Notes: a model not told the origin generated them from the letters alone. Positions 24,791 to 33,603 are shown, numbered from the stretch's first letter. The stretch: 37,670 nt of DNA from Alphaproteobacteria bacterium (GCA_009694085.1 SHVW01000016.1:1-37670), one strand, 5' to 3'. Translations and numbers: made by a program.

Positions 24791-26623
24791 TTACCGCCCG
24801 ATCGCGTAGCCCTGCATGCCGCGCGGATTGGCGGCGGCCTTGAGCACCTCGCCGTCGCGCGCGGCAGCGCTGAGGCGTCCCTCGGTCCATTCGCCGCCGA
24901 TCTCGACCTCGTGGCCGCGCCGGCGCAGCTCCTTGACCGTCTTATCGGGGAAGCGGCCTTCGACCACCACGACACCCGGCCGGGCCGCGCGCGGCCAGAA
25001 CGAGCTGGGGAAATGCTCGGTGTGGAAGGCTGGGCAGTCGATCGCTTCCTGTAGGTTCATGCCATGATCGGCATGGTGCAAGAAGAATAGGGCAGACCAT
25101 TGTTCCTGCTGGTCGCCGCCAGGCGTGCCGAAAGAGAGATAGGGCTTGCCATCGCGTAGCGCCATCGACGGCGTCAGCGTGGTGCGCGGCCGCTTGTTCG
25201 GCGCCAGCGAATTCGGATGGCCCTCGTATAGCCAGAACATCTGACCGCGCGTGCCCAAGCAGAAGCCGAGCTCGGGAATGACCGGCGAGCTTTGGAACCA
25301 GCCGCCGCTGGGCGTGGCCGAGATCATGTTGCCCTGGCGGTCGATGACGTCGAAATGCACGGTGTCGCCCGCGACCGCGCGTTGCTTGGCGGTTGTCGGC
25401 TCGCCGGCACCGGCCACAGTCGGTTCGCCCGCGCCGGCACGAGTGCCAGGCATGCCCACCGCACCGTCCTTGAGTTTGAGGCGATCGGCCGCGCGCAGAT
25501 CGACGGCACCGCCGAAGCCCGCAATCGTGCCCGGGCGGAGCACCATGGAAGCGTCGCGCCCTACCAGCTTGCGCCGTTCGTCGCTGTAGGAATCGGATAA
25601 CAGGGTTTCCATCGGTACCCGGGCGAAATCGGGATCGCCGTAGAAAGCCTCGCGATCGGCGAAGGCGAGTTTGGCCGTTTCGACCACGTTATGAACGAAA
25701 TCCGGGCCGGTCGGATCGGTCTCTGCCATGCCCATGCTCTTGAGCAGGGCGAGTTGCTGGAGCAGCACGGGACCTTGGCTCCAGGACCCGCATTTGATCG
25801 CGGTGAAGCGGTCGTAATCATAGGTCAGGGGCGCCTCGACCTGGGGCTTCCATTTGGCCATGTCTTGGCCGGTCAACAGGCCGCGGTGGCGGCGGCCGGA
25901 CACGTCCAACACTTCCTGGGTGCGGCAGAACCGATCCATCGCCTCGGCGACGAAGCCCTGGTACCAGGCGCGATAGGCCGCTTCGATCTGGGCTTCGCGA
26001 TTGCCACCGGCCGCTTCGGCCTCGACGAGGATGCGTTCATAGGTGGCGGCGAGTGCGGGATTGCGGAACAAGGTACCGGGCTGGGGCACCTTGCCGCCTT
26101 TCAGATAGATCGCGGCGGAGGCAGGCCACTCCTGTTCGAAAAGCTGGCGCACGCCCTCGATCGCCTCGGGGATGCGCGCGACCAGGGGGTAACCGTTGCG
26201 CGCGAAATCGATCGCCGGCCCCAGGACGTCGCGTGGCTTGAGTGTGCCCCAATCGCGCAGCAATACCATCCAGGCGCCGAACGCGCCGGGCACCACGGCC
26301 GGCAGCAAGCCGGTGCCGGGCACGAGGTCGAGACCGAGTTTCGAAAAATGAGCGAGCGTGGCCGCGCCGGGCGAGGGGCCCTGGCCGCAAATCACCTGGA
26401 TCTTGTCGCGCTTGGCGTCGCACACGATGATCGGCGCGTCGCCGCCCGGGCCGCACAGATGAGGCTCGACGACCTGAAGCGCAAACGCGATGGCTGCACC
26501 GGCGTCGAAGGCGTTGCCGCCTTTTTCCAAGATCGCCATGCCGGTCGCGCTGCCCAGCCAATGGGTCGAGGCAACAACCCCGAATGTGCCGAGGATTTCC
26601 GGTCGCGTCGTGAAGCCAGCCAT
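24791..26623 (-). CDS. Gamma-glutamyltransferase-family protein (GGT 2)
   Basis: 610 residues. The family's opening (VVASTHWLGSATGMAILEKGGNAFDA) and PHLCGPGGD are clear. The probable nucleophile is T421 in GDTVHFDVIDRQGN, followed by TPSGGW and a GTPGGDQQEQW loop. Just before the cleavage site lies a tandem seven-residue duplication, AGAGEPT (396-402 and 404-410), not expected in the family; it would fall in the flexible end of the large subunit. There is no signal peptide. It shares only the general fold signature with GGT 1, so the two are not recent duplicates. Likely roles are hydrolysis of gamma-glutamyl amides or activity on cephalosporin-like acyl amides. ATG 26623 lacks a strong ribosome site. 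Confidence 0.82.
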   Translation of the reverse strand: MAGFTTRPEILGTFGVVASTHWLGSATGMAILEKGGNAFDAGAAIAFALQVVEPHLCGPGGDAPIIVCDAKRDKIQVICGQGPSPGAATLAHFSKLGLDLVPGTGLLPAVVPGAFGAWMVLLRDWGTLKPRDVLGPAIDFARNGYPLVARIPEAIEGVRQLFEQEWPASAAIYLKGGKVPQPGTLFRNPALAATYERILVEAEAAGGNREAQIEAAYRAWYQGFVAEAMDRFCRTQEVLDVSGRRHRGLLTGQDMAKWKPQVEAPLTYDYDRFTAIKCGSWSQGPVLLQQLALLKSMGMAETDPTGPDFVHNVVETAKLAFADREAFYGDPDFARVPMETLLSDSYSDERRKLVGRDASMVLRPGTIAGFGGAVDLRAADRLKLKDGAVGMPGTRAGAGEPTVAGAGEPTTAKQRAVAGDTVHFDVIDRQGNMISATPSGGWFQSSPVIPELGFCLGTRGQMFWLYEGHPNSLAPNKRPRTTLTPSMALRDGKPYLSFGTPGGDQQEQWSALFFLHHADHGMNLQEAIDCPAFHTEHFPSSFWPRAARPGVVVVEGRFPDKTVKELRRRGHEVEIGGEWTEGRLSAAARDGEVLKAAANPRGMQGYAIGR

Positions 26624-26721
26624 ATCTATGACTTTCTGAATGGGCGGAGAGGGAGGGAGACTATACCCGGCAATTGTTCAGGGCAATTCGGCGGGGGCGG
26701 CGGCACCGATCGCGTAACGGC

Positions 26722-27984
26722 TTAGCCCGCGAGTTGCCTGCCCAGGCGATAGCGCGGACCCGGTTTGGGGAAGGCGCGGGACACGCCGGGGCCGCTGACA
26801 TAGGCAAAACCGCAGTCGCGCGCGCGCGTGGCATCGTCCACGGAATCGGCACCGGAGTAGAGCGTGCGCTGGCCGGTCTTGGCCGCAGCCTTCGCGAACG
26901 CCTTGAGTTGATCCGGCTTGATCTTGGCGGCGATAACGCCGGCATGGGGCTGTGGCGTGATCCAGGTGAGCGAAAGTTGAGCCACTGCATCCAAGCCGGC
27001 CGCGTCTGGCGGCAGGCGCAGGGCGATCAGCTTGGAATAGGGCTGAAGCGTCTCCGTGATCATGGGGGTCTGCAAGGGCGGCCGCTGACCGGCTGCCGTG
27101 CAGAGATGGAAGATGATGCGAGACTGGGCCCAGATAGGCAGCCAGTCGAGTGCTTCGACCAGGTTTTTGCGATAGAGCGGGCCGGAGAGCGTACTCAACC
27201 GCACCGGCAGCAACACGAACGGGCGGGCGCGATCGTTTGATCCGGCCTCCCAACTCCGGGCCAGGCATTGAACCATGCGCGTATCGATCTCCGCCGATAA
27301 GGCGGGCGAACTCAAGTCATAGCTTAGATCGACGGGCGTCCCGCCCTCGCGCGCCTCCAAAAGCCTTGCCTCATAGGCGGCGATTGCGCGCCGGCGGATA
27401 TTGAGTACGGGGTAGAAGGCTATGCTGGCGCCGCTATCTTCGGCCTGTAGGCGCTGGCGTTGCTTCAGGCGGTAGGTATCGCCGGCGCGTTGAAAGGCAG
27501 CAATAAGGTCCTTCGGCGTACCGATCGTCGTTTGGTTCAGGGTTTCCTCGATTTCGGCAGCAAAGCCCTGAGCCATGAGCGAGCGCGTCTTCGACTCGGC
27601 ATGGAGCAGACGCGAAATCTCGCCCGCAATTCGCTCGGACAGCGCATTGGCATCGACCAGCCCGGGTCGGTTGAACAGAATGACAAAGGCGTCGTCGCCG
27701 AAGGGCACGATCAGATCCTGGAGGCCGATCATGCGCTCGATCACGGCAAGCGCCACCATGCGCGCTGCCATGCGCGCCTCCGGCGTCAACCCGCCGGACG
27801 GGCCGGCGAGCGCGGCCAGGTCGATCATTTCGATGCTGCCCGTGGTCAGCACCTTGGCGTCCTTGGGCCGTGCCCGCAGGAATGCCGCAATGCGATGATC
27901 GTAAGTTTCGGGCGTCAACAGCTTATTCGGCGTGCCCGTGGCGGGCAGCTTAGCGGCGTCGAGCCCCTTTGGGTCGCCGACCAT
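26722..27984 (-). CDS. Degenerate GGDEF/EAL-type protein
   Basis: 420 residues from ATG 27984. The N-terminal part has a GGDEF-like core where the active motif should be, LIVPFGDDAFVILF (92-105), with FGDDAF in place of GGDEF. The C-terminal half opens like an EAL domain (AFYPVLNIRRRAIAAYEARL, 189-208), with YEARL where active enzymes have E-A/V-L-x-R. Later metal-binding motifs are not recognisable. I infer a catalytically dead cyclic-di-GMP-related protein, possibly a binder or scaffold. A longer in-frame reading to 28146 lacks a start near a ribosome site. The AGGGGGG upstream of the start can pair in a short hairpin (CAACCC with GGGTTG). It is divergent from dgcN. The family call rests on weak motifs. 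Confidence 0.6.
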   Translation of the reverse strand: MVGDPKGLDAAKLPATGTPNKLLTPETYDHRIAAFLRARPKDAKVLTTGSIEMIDLAALAGPSGGLTPEARMAARMVALAVIERMIGLQDLIVPFGDDAFVILFNRPGLVDANALSERIAGEISRLLHAESKTRSLMAQGFAAEIEETLNQTTIGTPKDLIAAFQRAGDTYRLKQRQRLQAEDSGASIAFYPVLNIRRRAIAAYEARLLEAREGGTPVDLSYDLSSPALSAEIDTRMVQCLARSWEAGSNDRARPFVLLPVRLSTLSGPLYRKNLVEALDWLPIWAQSRIIFHLCTAAGQRPPLQTPMITETLQPYSKLIALRLPPDAAGLDAVAQLSLTWITPQPHAGVIAAKIKPDQLKAFAKAAAKTGQRTLYSGADSVDDATRARDCGFAYVSGPGVSRAFPKPGPRYRLGRQLAG

Positions 27985-28138
27985 GCCGAGAGCAACCCCC
28001 CTGGGTTGTTCCGGTGGCGTATTTATGCAGTCATTGTATCGATAAATGATCTTGAAATCGAGGGGCCGACAAAGCCGGCGGCATTGGCTAACATGCGCCG
28101 GCGCACGGACTGCGGATCGCCAGCCCAAGAGGAGAACC

Positions 28139-29149
28139 ATGACCAATATTCGCCACCCCTATCTACTTTTCCTGGGCGACGCGCCCGATCAACTCGCCGC
28201 CAAGACCTCCATCGGAGTGGGCCAGTGGCGTCCGGAATGGTGCGTGGGCCAGGTACGCCTACCCGGCTGCAAGGCGGATTCCGGATTTCCCGATCTCAGC
28301 GTGGACGCGGCAGCCGATAGGGGCGCCAAAACCATGATCGTGGGCGTGGTCAATCGCGGTGGCGTCTTTTCCAATGCCTGGCTCGCACCGCTTGTGCGCG
28401 CTCTTGAGCGCGGCATGGATCTGGCGGCAGGCTTGCACAAGCGGCTGAACGACGTCCCGCATTTGGCGGAAGCCGCGCGCCGACACGGACGCAAGATTTT
28501 CGACGTTCGCCACCCGACGGAGGATTTTCCGATCGGCACCGGCGCAAGGCGCTCGGGCAAACGGTTGCTGACGGTGGGTACGGATTGTTCGATCGGCAAG
28601 ATGTACACCTCCCTGGCGCTCGAGATCGAAATGAAGAAGCGCGGCATGAAGGCCGATTTCCGCGCCACCGGGCAGACCGGCGTGTTGATCGCCGGATCGG
28701 GCGTGGCGATCGACGCCGTCGTATCGGATTTCGTCGCGGGCTGTGTGGAAACGCTCTCGCCTGCCAACGATGCCGATCACTGGGACTTGATCGAGGGGCA
28801 GGGTTCCTTGTTTCACGCCTCCTATGCCGGCGTAACCATGGGCCTGATCCACGGCTCGCAACCCGACGCGCTGGTCATGTGCCACGAGCCCAAACGCCCC
28901 CACATGCGCGGCTTGCCGCACTACAAGCTGCCGGATCTGCAACACTGCATCGACGTCAACGTGGCGGCCGCCCGGTTGACCAACCCAAAGGCGAAATGCG
29001 TGGCGGTCAGTCTCAATACTTCGGCGCTCAGCGCCAAGGCAGCGGAGCGTGCGATCAAGTCGACCGAGGACAAAATCGGATTGCCCACGGTCGATCCCGC
29101 GCGGACCGGCGTCGGACGGGTTGTCGATCGCCTGGCACGGATGCGCTAG
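28139..29149 (+). CDS. dgcN: DgcN-type N-acetyltransferase (DUF1611)
   Basis: 336 residues of the DUF1611 family. A P-loop-like GTDCSIGK at 147-154 is followed by MYTSLAL, typical of the C-terminal domain. The N-terminal part has the Rossmann-like GAKTMIVGVVNRGG. HASYAGVTMGLIHGSQPDALVMCHEP is the conserved signature block. DgcN has been described in marine bacteria as acetylating D-glutamate to N-acetyl-D-glutamate, the first step of a D-glutamate route. ATG 28139 has AGAGGAGA just upstream; the longer reading to 28046 overlaps the divergent promoter region. dgcA follows after 3 bases, the same pairing as in the described pathway, which supports the assignment strongly. Confidence 0.85.
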   Translation: MTNIRHPYLLFLGDAPDQLAAKTSIGVGQWRPEWCVGQVRLPGCKADSGFPDLSVDAAADRGAKTMIVGVVNRGGVFSNAWLAPLVRALERGMDLAAGLHKRLNDVPHLAEAARRHGRKIFDVRHPTEDFPIGTGARRSGKRLLTVGTDCSIGKMYTSLALEIEMKKRGMKADFRATGQTGVLIAGSGVAIDAVVSDFVAGCVETLSPANDADHWDLIEGQGSLFHASYAGVTMGLIHGSQPDALVMCHEPKRPHMRGLPHYKLPDLQHCIDVNVAAARLTNPKAKCVAVSLNTSALSAKAAERAIKSTEDKIGLPTVDPARTGVGRVVDRLARMR

Positions 29150-29152
29150 GCC

Positions 29153-30133
29153 ATGATCAAATTGACGGTGCGCCGCGAAGTCTGGCCGATCCGCGGCTCT
29201 TTCACCATTTCGCGCGGCAGCAAGACGGAAGCCGTCGTGGTCGTCGTGGAGTTGACCGAGCGGCCTCACCGCGGCCGGGGCGAATGCGTACCCTATGCGC
29301 GCTATGGTGAAACGGTGGAGGGCGTGATCGCGGCGATCGAGGCCTTGTCCGACCGGATCGAGGCCGGGATCGACCGCCATACCCTTCTGGAGATCATGCC
29401 CGCCGGTGCCGCGCGCAATGCCGTGGATTGCGCATTGTGGGATTTGGAGGCGAAACGCTCGGGCAAACCGGCCTGGACCCGTACGGGGTTCGACCAGCCC
29501 AAGGCGACGATCACGGCCTATACGCTAAGTCTCGATACGGCGGAGAAAATGGGCGCGGCGGCGGCGGAGAACGCTCACCGCCCCCTGCTCAAGCTCAAGC
29601 TCGCCGGCACGGGCGATCTGGACCGGGTCGCTGCCGTGCGCGCGGGTGCGCCCAAATCCGAGTTGATCGTGGACGCGAATGAGGGCTGGACGGCAGATCA
29701 CTACCGCGACTTCGCGCCCAAACTCGGCGCTCTCGGCGTGGTCATGATCGAGCAGCCCCTGCCCGCGAACAACGATGGCGGGCTCATGGGGCTTGAGCGT
29801 CCGGTACCGGTCTGCGCCGACGAGGCCTGCCACGACGCAGCCACGCTGGATAAGCTGGTGGGCAAATACGACCTGATCAACATCAAGCTCGATAAAACCG
29901 GCGGGTTGACTGAGGCACTTCGGCTTAAGGCCGCGGCCGAAGCCAAGGGTCTCGGCATCATGGTCGGGTGCATGATCGGCACCTCGCTCGGCATGGCGCC
30001 GGGCATGTTGCTGGCTCAGGGCGCGCGCTATGTCGACCTGGATGCCCCGCTTCTGCTCGATCGCGATCGGCAACCCGGCCTGCGATACGAGGGCAGCACG
30101 GTCTATCCGCCGCTGCCGGCCTTGTGGGGGTGA
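29153..30133 (+). CDS. dgcA: DgcA-type enolase-superfamily racemase/epimerase
   Basis: 326 residues, dipeptide-epimerase branch. The general-base motif KLK is at 147-149 (LLKLKLAG), metal ligands are D174 (VDANEGW), E200 (MIEQPLP) and D223 (ADEA), and the opposing lysine lies in NIKLDKTGG (243-251). D295-L-D297 (VDLDAP) is the DxD motif that binds the dipeptide amino group in L-Ala-D/L-Glu epimerases. By context with dgcN the likely reaction is racemisation of N-acetyl-D-glutamate to N-acetyl-L-glutamate. The alternative, muropeptide-derived L-Ala-D-Glu epimerisation, also leads to L-glutamate. It is 3 bases after dgcN and so cotranscribed. Confidence 0.83.
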   Translation: MIKLTVRREVWPIRGSFTISRGSKTEAVVVVVELTERPHRGRGECVPYARYGETVEGVIAAIEALSDRIEAGIDRHTLLEIMPAGAARNAVDCALWDLEAKRSGKPAWTRTGFDQPKATITAYTLSLDTAEKMGAAAAENAHRPLLKLKLAGTGDLDRVAAVRAGAPKSELIVDANEGWTADHYRDFAPKLGALGVVMIEQPLPANNDGGLMGLERPVPVCADEACHDAATLDKLVGKYDLINIKLDKTGGLTEALRLKAAAEAKGLGIMVGCMIGTSLGMAPGMLLAQGARYVDLDAPLLLDRDRQPGLRYEGSTVYPPLPALWG

Positions 30134-30148
30134 TCGGGATTCGAATTG

Positions 30149-31504
30149 GTGGCACGAACTCCGCCATCACCAATTGACGCGGCTGCTGCCGCCTTTCGCG
30201 CCGGCCATCTCCATGAGGCCGCGCGCTTGCTGGCGGGGGCCAACCGATCGAGTCCTGCCCACGCCTATCTGAGCGGCTTGGTTGGCTTGCGGTTAGGGCG
30301 CATCGAAGACGCCATCCGCGATTTGCGCCAGGCCGTCCGGCATCGGCCCGGTGTTGCGGCGGTGCATATCGCCCTGGCGACAGCCTTGAGAGAGTCCGGC
30401 GATGCCGTTAGCGCAATTGCGGCATGTGCGCATGCGGTCGCGCTCGCGCCAGGTCATGCCCTAGCGCAGCTGGAGCGCGGTTTGGCCCTGCGCGCGCTCG
30501 GACGGTTGGTGGAGGCACAACACGCATTCGGCTCGGCCCTGGCATGCGATCCCGCATTGTCGGCGGCGCAAGAAGCGCTGGCGGAGGCGTTGTTGCTGGC
30601 CGGAGACATGGCTGCCGGTGCCGCTTGCTTCTTCGCCTACCAGCAGGCCGACCGGGGCTGGATGGCAAGGTTGGCCGTGCCGCGCATGCCGACACGCGTC
30701 GAGAATGGTGCCTCCGTTATCCTCGTCGCCGATTCCGGATATGGCGACACCATCCAGTTCCTGCGTTACGCCCAATCGCTTGCCGCACGCGGCTGCCGGG
30801 TCATGGTGGAATGCCAACCTGGGTTGGTCGACCTCGCGCGCATGGCGCCAGGCGTGGCCGCAGTCCTGGCCAGCGGCAACGCCCGCCCACCTCATGACGT
30901 CGTTCTGACCATGCATTCCTTGTTGCATGTCTGCGGGCTGTCGAACTCAATGGTACAGCCTTATCTCACCGCTCCGCCCAGCCGTGCCGTTGGGGTACTT
31001 GGCGCGATCATGGCGCGCCCGCCGGGTACCCGTGCGGTCGGCGTGGTCTGGGCCGGCGATCCGCGCGGGCGCGATGATCGGCAGCGGTCGCCGGGCCTTA
31101 CAGCGGTTGCCTCACTGATCGGTCTACCCGGCATTCATGTCTTCGGCCTGCAAGTCGGCGCCGGCCGGGGAGACTTGACGGACCGGTCCATGCCGCCGGG
31201 CTTCACCGATCTCGGTCCACAGCTCGCGGATTTCGCCGATACCGCCGCCGCCATGGCGGCACTCGACCTGATCGTCACATCCGATACGGCGGCGGCCCAT
31301 CTGGCCGGTGCGCTCGGCCGGCTGACCTGGCTGATGCTGCCCTTCGTACCATCCTGGCGCTGGGGGATGGACGGTGCCGGCACGCCCTGGTATCCCACGA
31401 TGCGTCTGTTCCGGCAGACTGGCCCGGGCGACTGGGCGGGCGTCGTGGCCAGAATGCGCGCGGCGCTGATGGCTTGGTCTGCGGCGGACATTGCAGTGAG
31501 GTAA
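30149..31504 (+). CDS. TPR protein with GT9-like C-terminal domain
   Basis: About 451 residues. Residues roughly 5-160 form helical TPR-like repeats (AAAAFRAGHLHEAARLLAGA, LGRIEDAIRDLRQAVRHRPG, ALAPGHALAQLERGLALRAL). Residues about 185-440 resemble the heptosyltransferase/GT9 fold found after TPRs in many alphaproteobacteria: VADSGYGDTIQFLRYAQSLAARGCRVMVECQP, GVVWAGDP and VTSDTAAAHLAGALGRLTWLMLPFVPSWRW. It may modify a cell-surface glycan or protein; no acceptor can be named. The start is uncertain: GTG 30149 and TTG 30146 are adjacent, and the ribosome site is weak. It follows dgcA by 15 bases, which may be chance rather than shared function. Confidence 0.75.
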   Translation: MARTPPSPIDAAAAAFRAGHLHEAARLLAGANRSSPAHAYLSGLVGLRLGRIEDAIRDLRQAVRHRPGVAAVHIALATALRESGDAVSAIAACAHAVALAPGHALAQLERGLALRALGRLVEAQHAFGSALACDPALSAAQEALAEALLLAGDMAAGAACFFAYQQADRGWMARLAVPRMPTRVENGASVILVADSGYGDTIQFLRYAQSLAARGCRVMVECQPGLVDLARMAPGVAAVLASGNARPPHDVVLTMHSLLHVCGLSNSMVQPYLTAPPSRAVGVLGAIMARPPGTRAVGVVWAGDPRGRDDRQRSPGLTAVASLIGLPGIHVFGLQVGAGRGDLTDRSMPPGFTDLGPQLADFADTAAAMAALDLIVTSDTAAAHLAGALGRLTWLMLPFVPSWRWGMDGAGTPWYPTMRLFRQTGPGDWAGVVARMRAALMAWSAADIAVR

Positions 31505-31515
31505 CCAAGATTGCC

Positions 31516-32379
31516 GTGAGTCTTGATCCCGATCATCTCCGCCAGTGGCTAGGCAAGAGCCAAACTTCTCACGATACGGCCAACCCTTGGCCGGTCCACG
31601 CCATGACCGCGACGTTAGCGGGCGACGGCGCGCCGGAGGGGCCGGCGCTTGGTGCGGGCGATGCATTGCCGCCGCTCTGGCACTGGCTCTATTTTTTGGA
31701 GGCGCGTCCGGCCCCGGAACTCGGTCCCGATGGCCATGCTGCGCGCGGCGGCTTTCTGCCGCCGGTGCCGCTACCCAGGCGCATGTGGGCGGGCGGGCGG
31801 GTCGATTTTCCCGGTACCGTTCCCATCGGTGCCGCGCTGCGTAAAGAATCCGAGATCGTCTCGGTCGAGGCGAAGCCGGGCAAGTCGGGTGCTCTGGTCT
31901 TCGTCACGGTGCGCCATAGCGTGTTCGTCGGCGAGGGCGCTCCGCCGGTCGTCGAGGAGCACGACATCGTCTATCGCGAGGCCGCCAAACCCGGGGCGTC
32001 GCCCGCGCCAACGCGCCCGGCGCCGGAATCGACGGCCTGGCGGCGCACGATCCGGCCCGATCCCGTCCTGCTGTTCCGTTTCTCTGCTCTGACCTTCAAC
32101 GGCCATCGCATCCATTACGACCAGCCCTACACCACGGGGGTCGAGGGCTATCCCGGCTTGATCGTTCACGGGCCGTTACAGGCGATTTTGTTGTTGGAAC
32201 TATGCCGGCGCCACGCGCCTTCGCGCCGCGTCGCCCGCTTCGTCTATCGTGCGCTGAGCCCGGTCTTCGATACGGCAACGTTCACGGTCAATGGCACGCC
32301 CTCGACCGAGAGTGCCGAACTTTGGATCGCCGACCACGCGGGCGCATTGGCGATGAGCGGCACGGCGCATTTCGCATGA
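31516..32379 (+). CDS. MaoC-type acyl-CoA hydratase (mesaconyl-C4-CoA hydratase/HTD2-like)
   Basis: About 287 residues, double hot-dog architecture. The N-terminal FAS1-like dehydratase half includes WHWLYFLEARPAPELGPDGH and FLPPVPLPRRMWAGGR. The C-terminal half carries FSALTFNGHRIHYDQPY followed by EGYPGLIVHGPLQAILLLEL, the signature of mesaconyl-C4-CoA and itaconyl-CoA hydratase relatives. It should hydrate or dehydrate a branched or dicarboxylic acyl-CoA. GTG 31516 is my preferred start; the longer reading to 31474 overlaps the TPR gene. Its stop overlaps the start of the CoA transferase (ATGA), so the pair acts together: CoA transfer to an acid, then hydration. Confidence 0.8.
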   Translation: MSLDPDHLRQWLGKSQTSHDTANPWPVHAMTATLAGDGAPEGPALGAGDALPPLWHWLYFLEARPAPELGPDGHAARGGFLPPVPLPRRMWAGGRVDFPGTVPIGAALRKESEIVSVEAKPGKSGALVFVTVRHSVFVGEGAPPVVEEHDIVYREAAKPGASPAPTRPAPESTAWRRTIRPDPVLLFRFSALTFNGHRIHYDQPYTTGVEGYPGLIVHGPLQAILLLELCRRHAPSRRVARFVYRALSPVFDTATFTVNGTPSTESAELWIADHAGALAMSGTAHFA

Positions 32380-33587
32380 CGGGCGCAGCTGCACCGCGTC
32401 CGCTGGATGGGCTGGTCGTTCTGGATTGTTCGACCTTTCTTGCCGGTCCCTTTGCCGCCTCGATCATGGCCGAGTTCGGCGCGGAGGTGATCAAGATCGA
32501 GCAACCCGGCGAGGGCGATCCGTTCCGCAAATTCGGCACCATGACCGAGCGCGGCGACAGCCTCGCCTTCCAGTCGGAGAATCGCAACAAGGCGTCGATC
32601 ACGCTCAACCTGCGCCGGCCCAAGGGCGCAGCGCTGTTCAAGCGTTTGGTTGCCAAGGCGGACGTCGCGATCGAGAACTTTCGCCCGGGCACGCTGGAGA
32701 AATGGGGTCTCGGCTATGAGGCGTTGTCGCAGATCAATCCGGGTTTGGTGCTGCTGCGCATTTCCGGCTATGGCCAGACCGGCCCCTACAAGGACCGTCC
32801 GGGCTTCGCACGCATTGCTCATGCCTTCGGTGGCTTGACTCATCTCGCCGGCTTGCCCGGCGGCCCGCCGGTGACGCCGGGATCGACCTCGCTCGCCGAT
32901 TACATGTCCGGCCTGTTCGGATTGATCGGCGTGCAGATGGCGCTTGCCCATCGAGCGCGCACGGGACAGGGCCAGATGGTCGATATGGCGCTCTACGAGG
33001 CCGCCTTCCGCGTGCTCGACGAGCTGGCGCCGGCCTATGACCGGATCGGCAAGGTGCGCGGGCGCGAGGGCATCGGCACGACCAATGCCTGCCCCCACGG
33101 CCATTTCGAGTGCGCCGATGGCGGGTGGGTAGCGATCGCCTGCACTAGCGACAAGATGTTCGCACGCCTCGCCCATGCCATGGCGCGCGCGGACCTAGCC
33201 GCACCGGAACGTTTCCAGCGCACGGCCCAGCGCGTCGCGGCGCGCGCCGAAGTCGACGATCTGGTCTCGGCCTGGACGCGCGCCATGCCCCGTGCGGATG
33301 TGATGGCGGCGTGCTTGGCCGGCGATGTGCCGTGCGGTCCGATCAACACCATCGCCGATATCTTTGCCGACCCCCACTATCGGGCGCGTGGAAATCTTCT
33401 GACACTAGTGGACGCCATGATTGGTCGCATCGTGGTGCCCGGCGTGGCGCCCACCCTGTCGGCCACGCCGGGTCGGGTGACGTCGCTTGGACCGAAGCTC
33501 GGCGCCGATAACGACCGCATCTATTGCGACCGTCTCGGCCTGTCGGCGGCGGAGATGGCGGAACTCGGGAAAGAGGGCGTGATCTAA
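32376..33587 (+). CDS. Family III CoA transferase (CaiB/BaiF type)
   Basis: 403 residues. The opening VVLDCSTFLAGPFAASIMAEFGAEVIKIEQP is the family signature; NFRPGTLEKWGLGYEAL and LLRISGYGQTGPYKDRPGFA follow. The probable catalytic aspartate, which forms the acyl anhydride, is D175 in LADYMSGLFG. The family moves CoA between carboxylic acids (formate/oxalate, carnitine/butyrobetaine, succinate/itaconate or mesaconate). I chose ATG 32376, overlapping the hydratase stop; the longer reading to 32202 lies inside that gene. With a mesaconyl-CoA-hydratase-like partner, a C4-C5 unsaturated dicarboxylate is the simplest substrate guess; carnitine-type CoA transfer is a less supported alternative. 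Confidence 0.87.
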   Translation: MTGAAAPRPLDGLVVLDCSTFLAGPFAASIMAEFGAEVIKIEQPGEGDPFRKFGTMTERGDSLAFQSENRNKASITLNLRRPKGAALFKRLVAKADVAIENFRPGTLEKWGLGYEALSQINPGLVLLRISGYGQTGPYKDRPGFARIAHAFGGLTHLAGLPGGPPVTPGSTSLADYMSGLFGLIGVQMALAHRARTGQGQMVDMALYEAAFRVLDELAPAYDRIGKVRGREGIGTTNACPHGHFECADGGWVAIACTSDKMFARLAHAMARADLAAPERFQRTAQRVAARAEVDDLVSAWTRAMPRADVMAACLAGDVPCGPINTIADIFADPHYRARGNLLTLVDAMIGRIVVPGVAPTLSATPGRVTSLGPKLGADNDRIYCDRLGLSAAEMAELGKEGVI

Positions 33588-33603
33588 GCGCGCGCGCCGG
33601 CGT

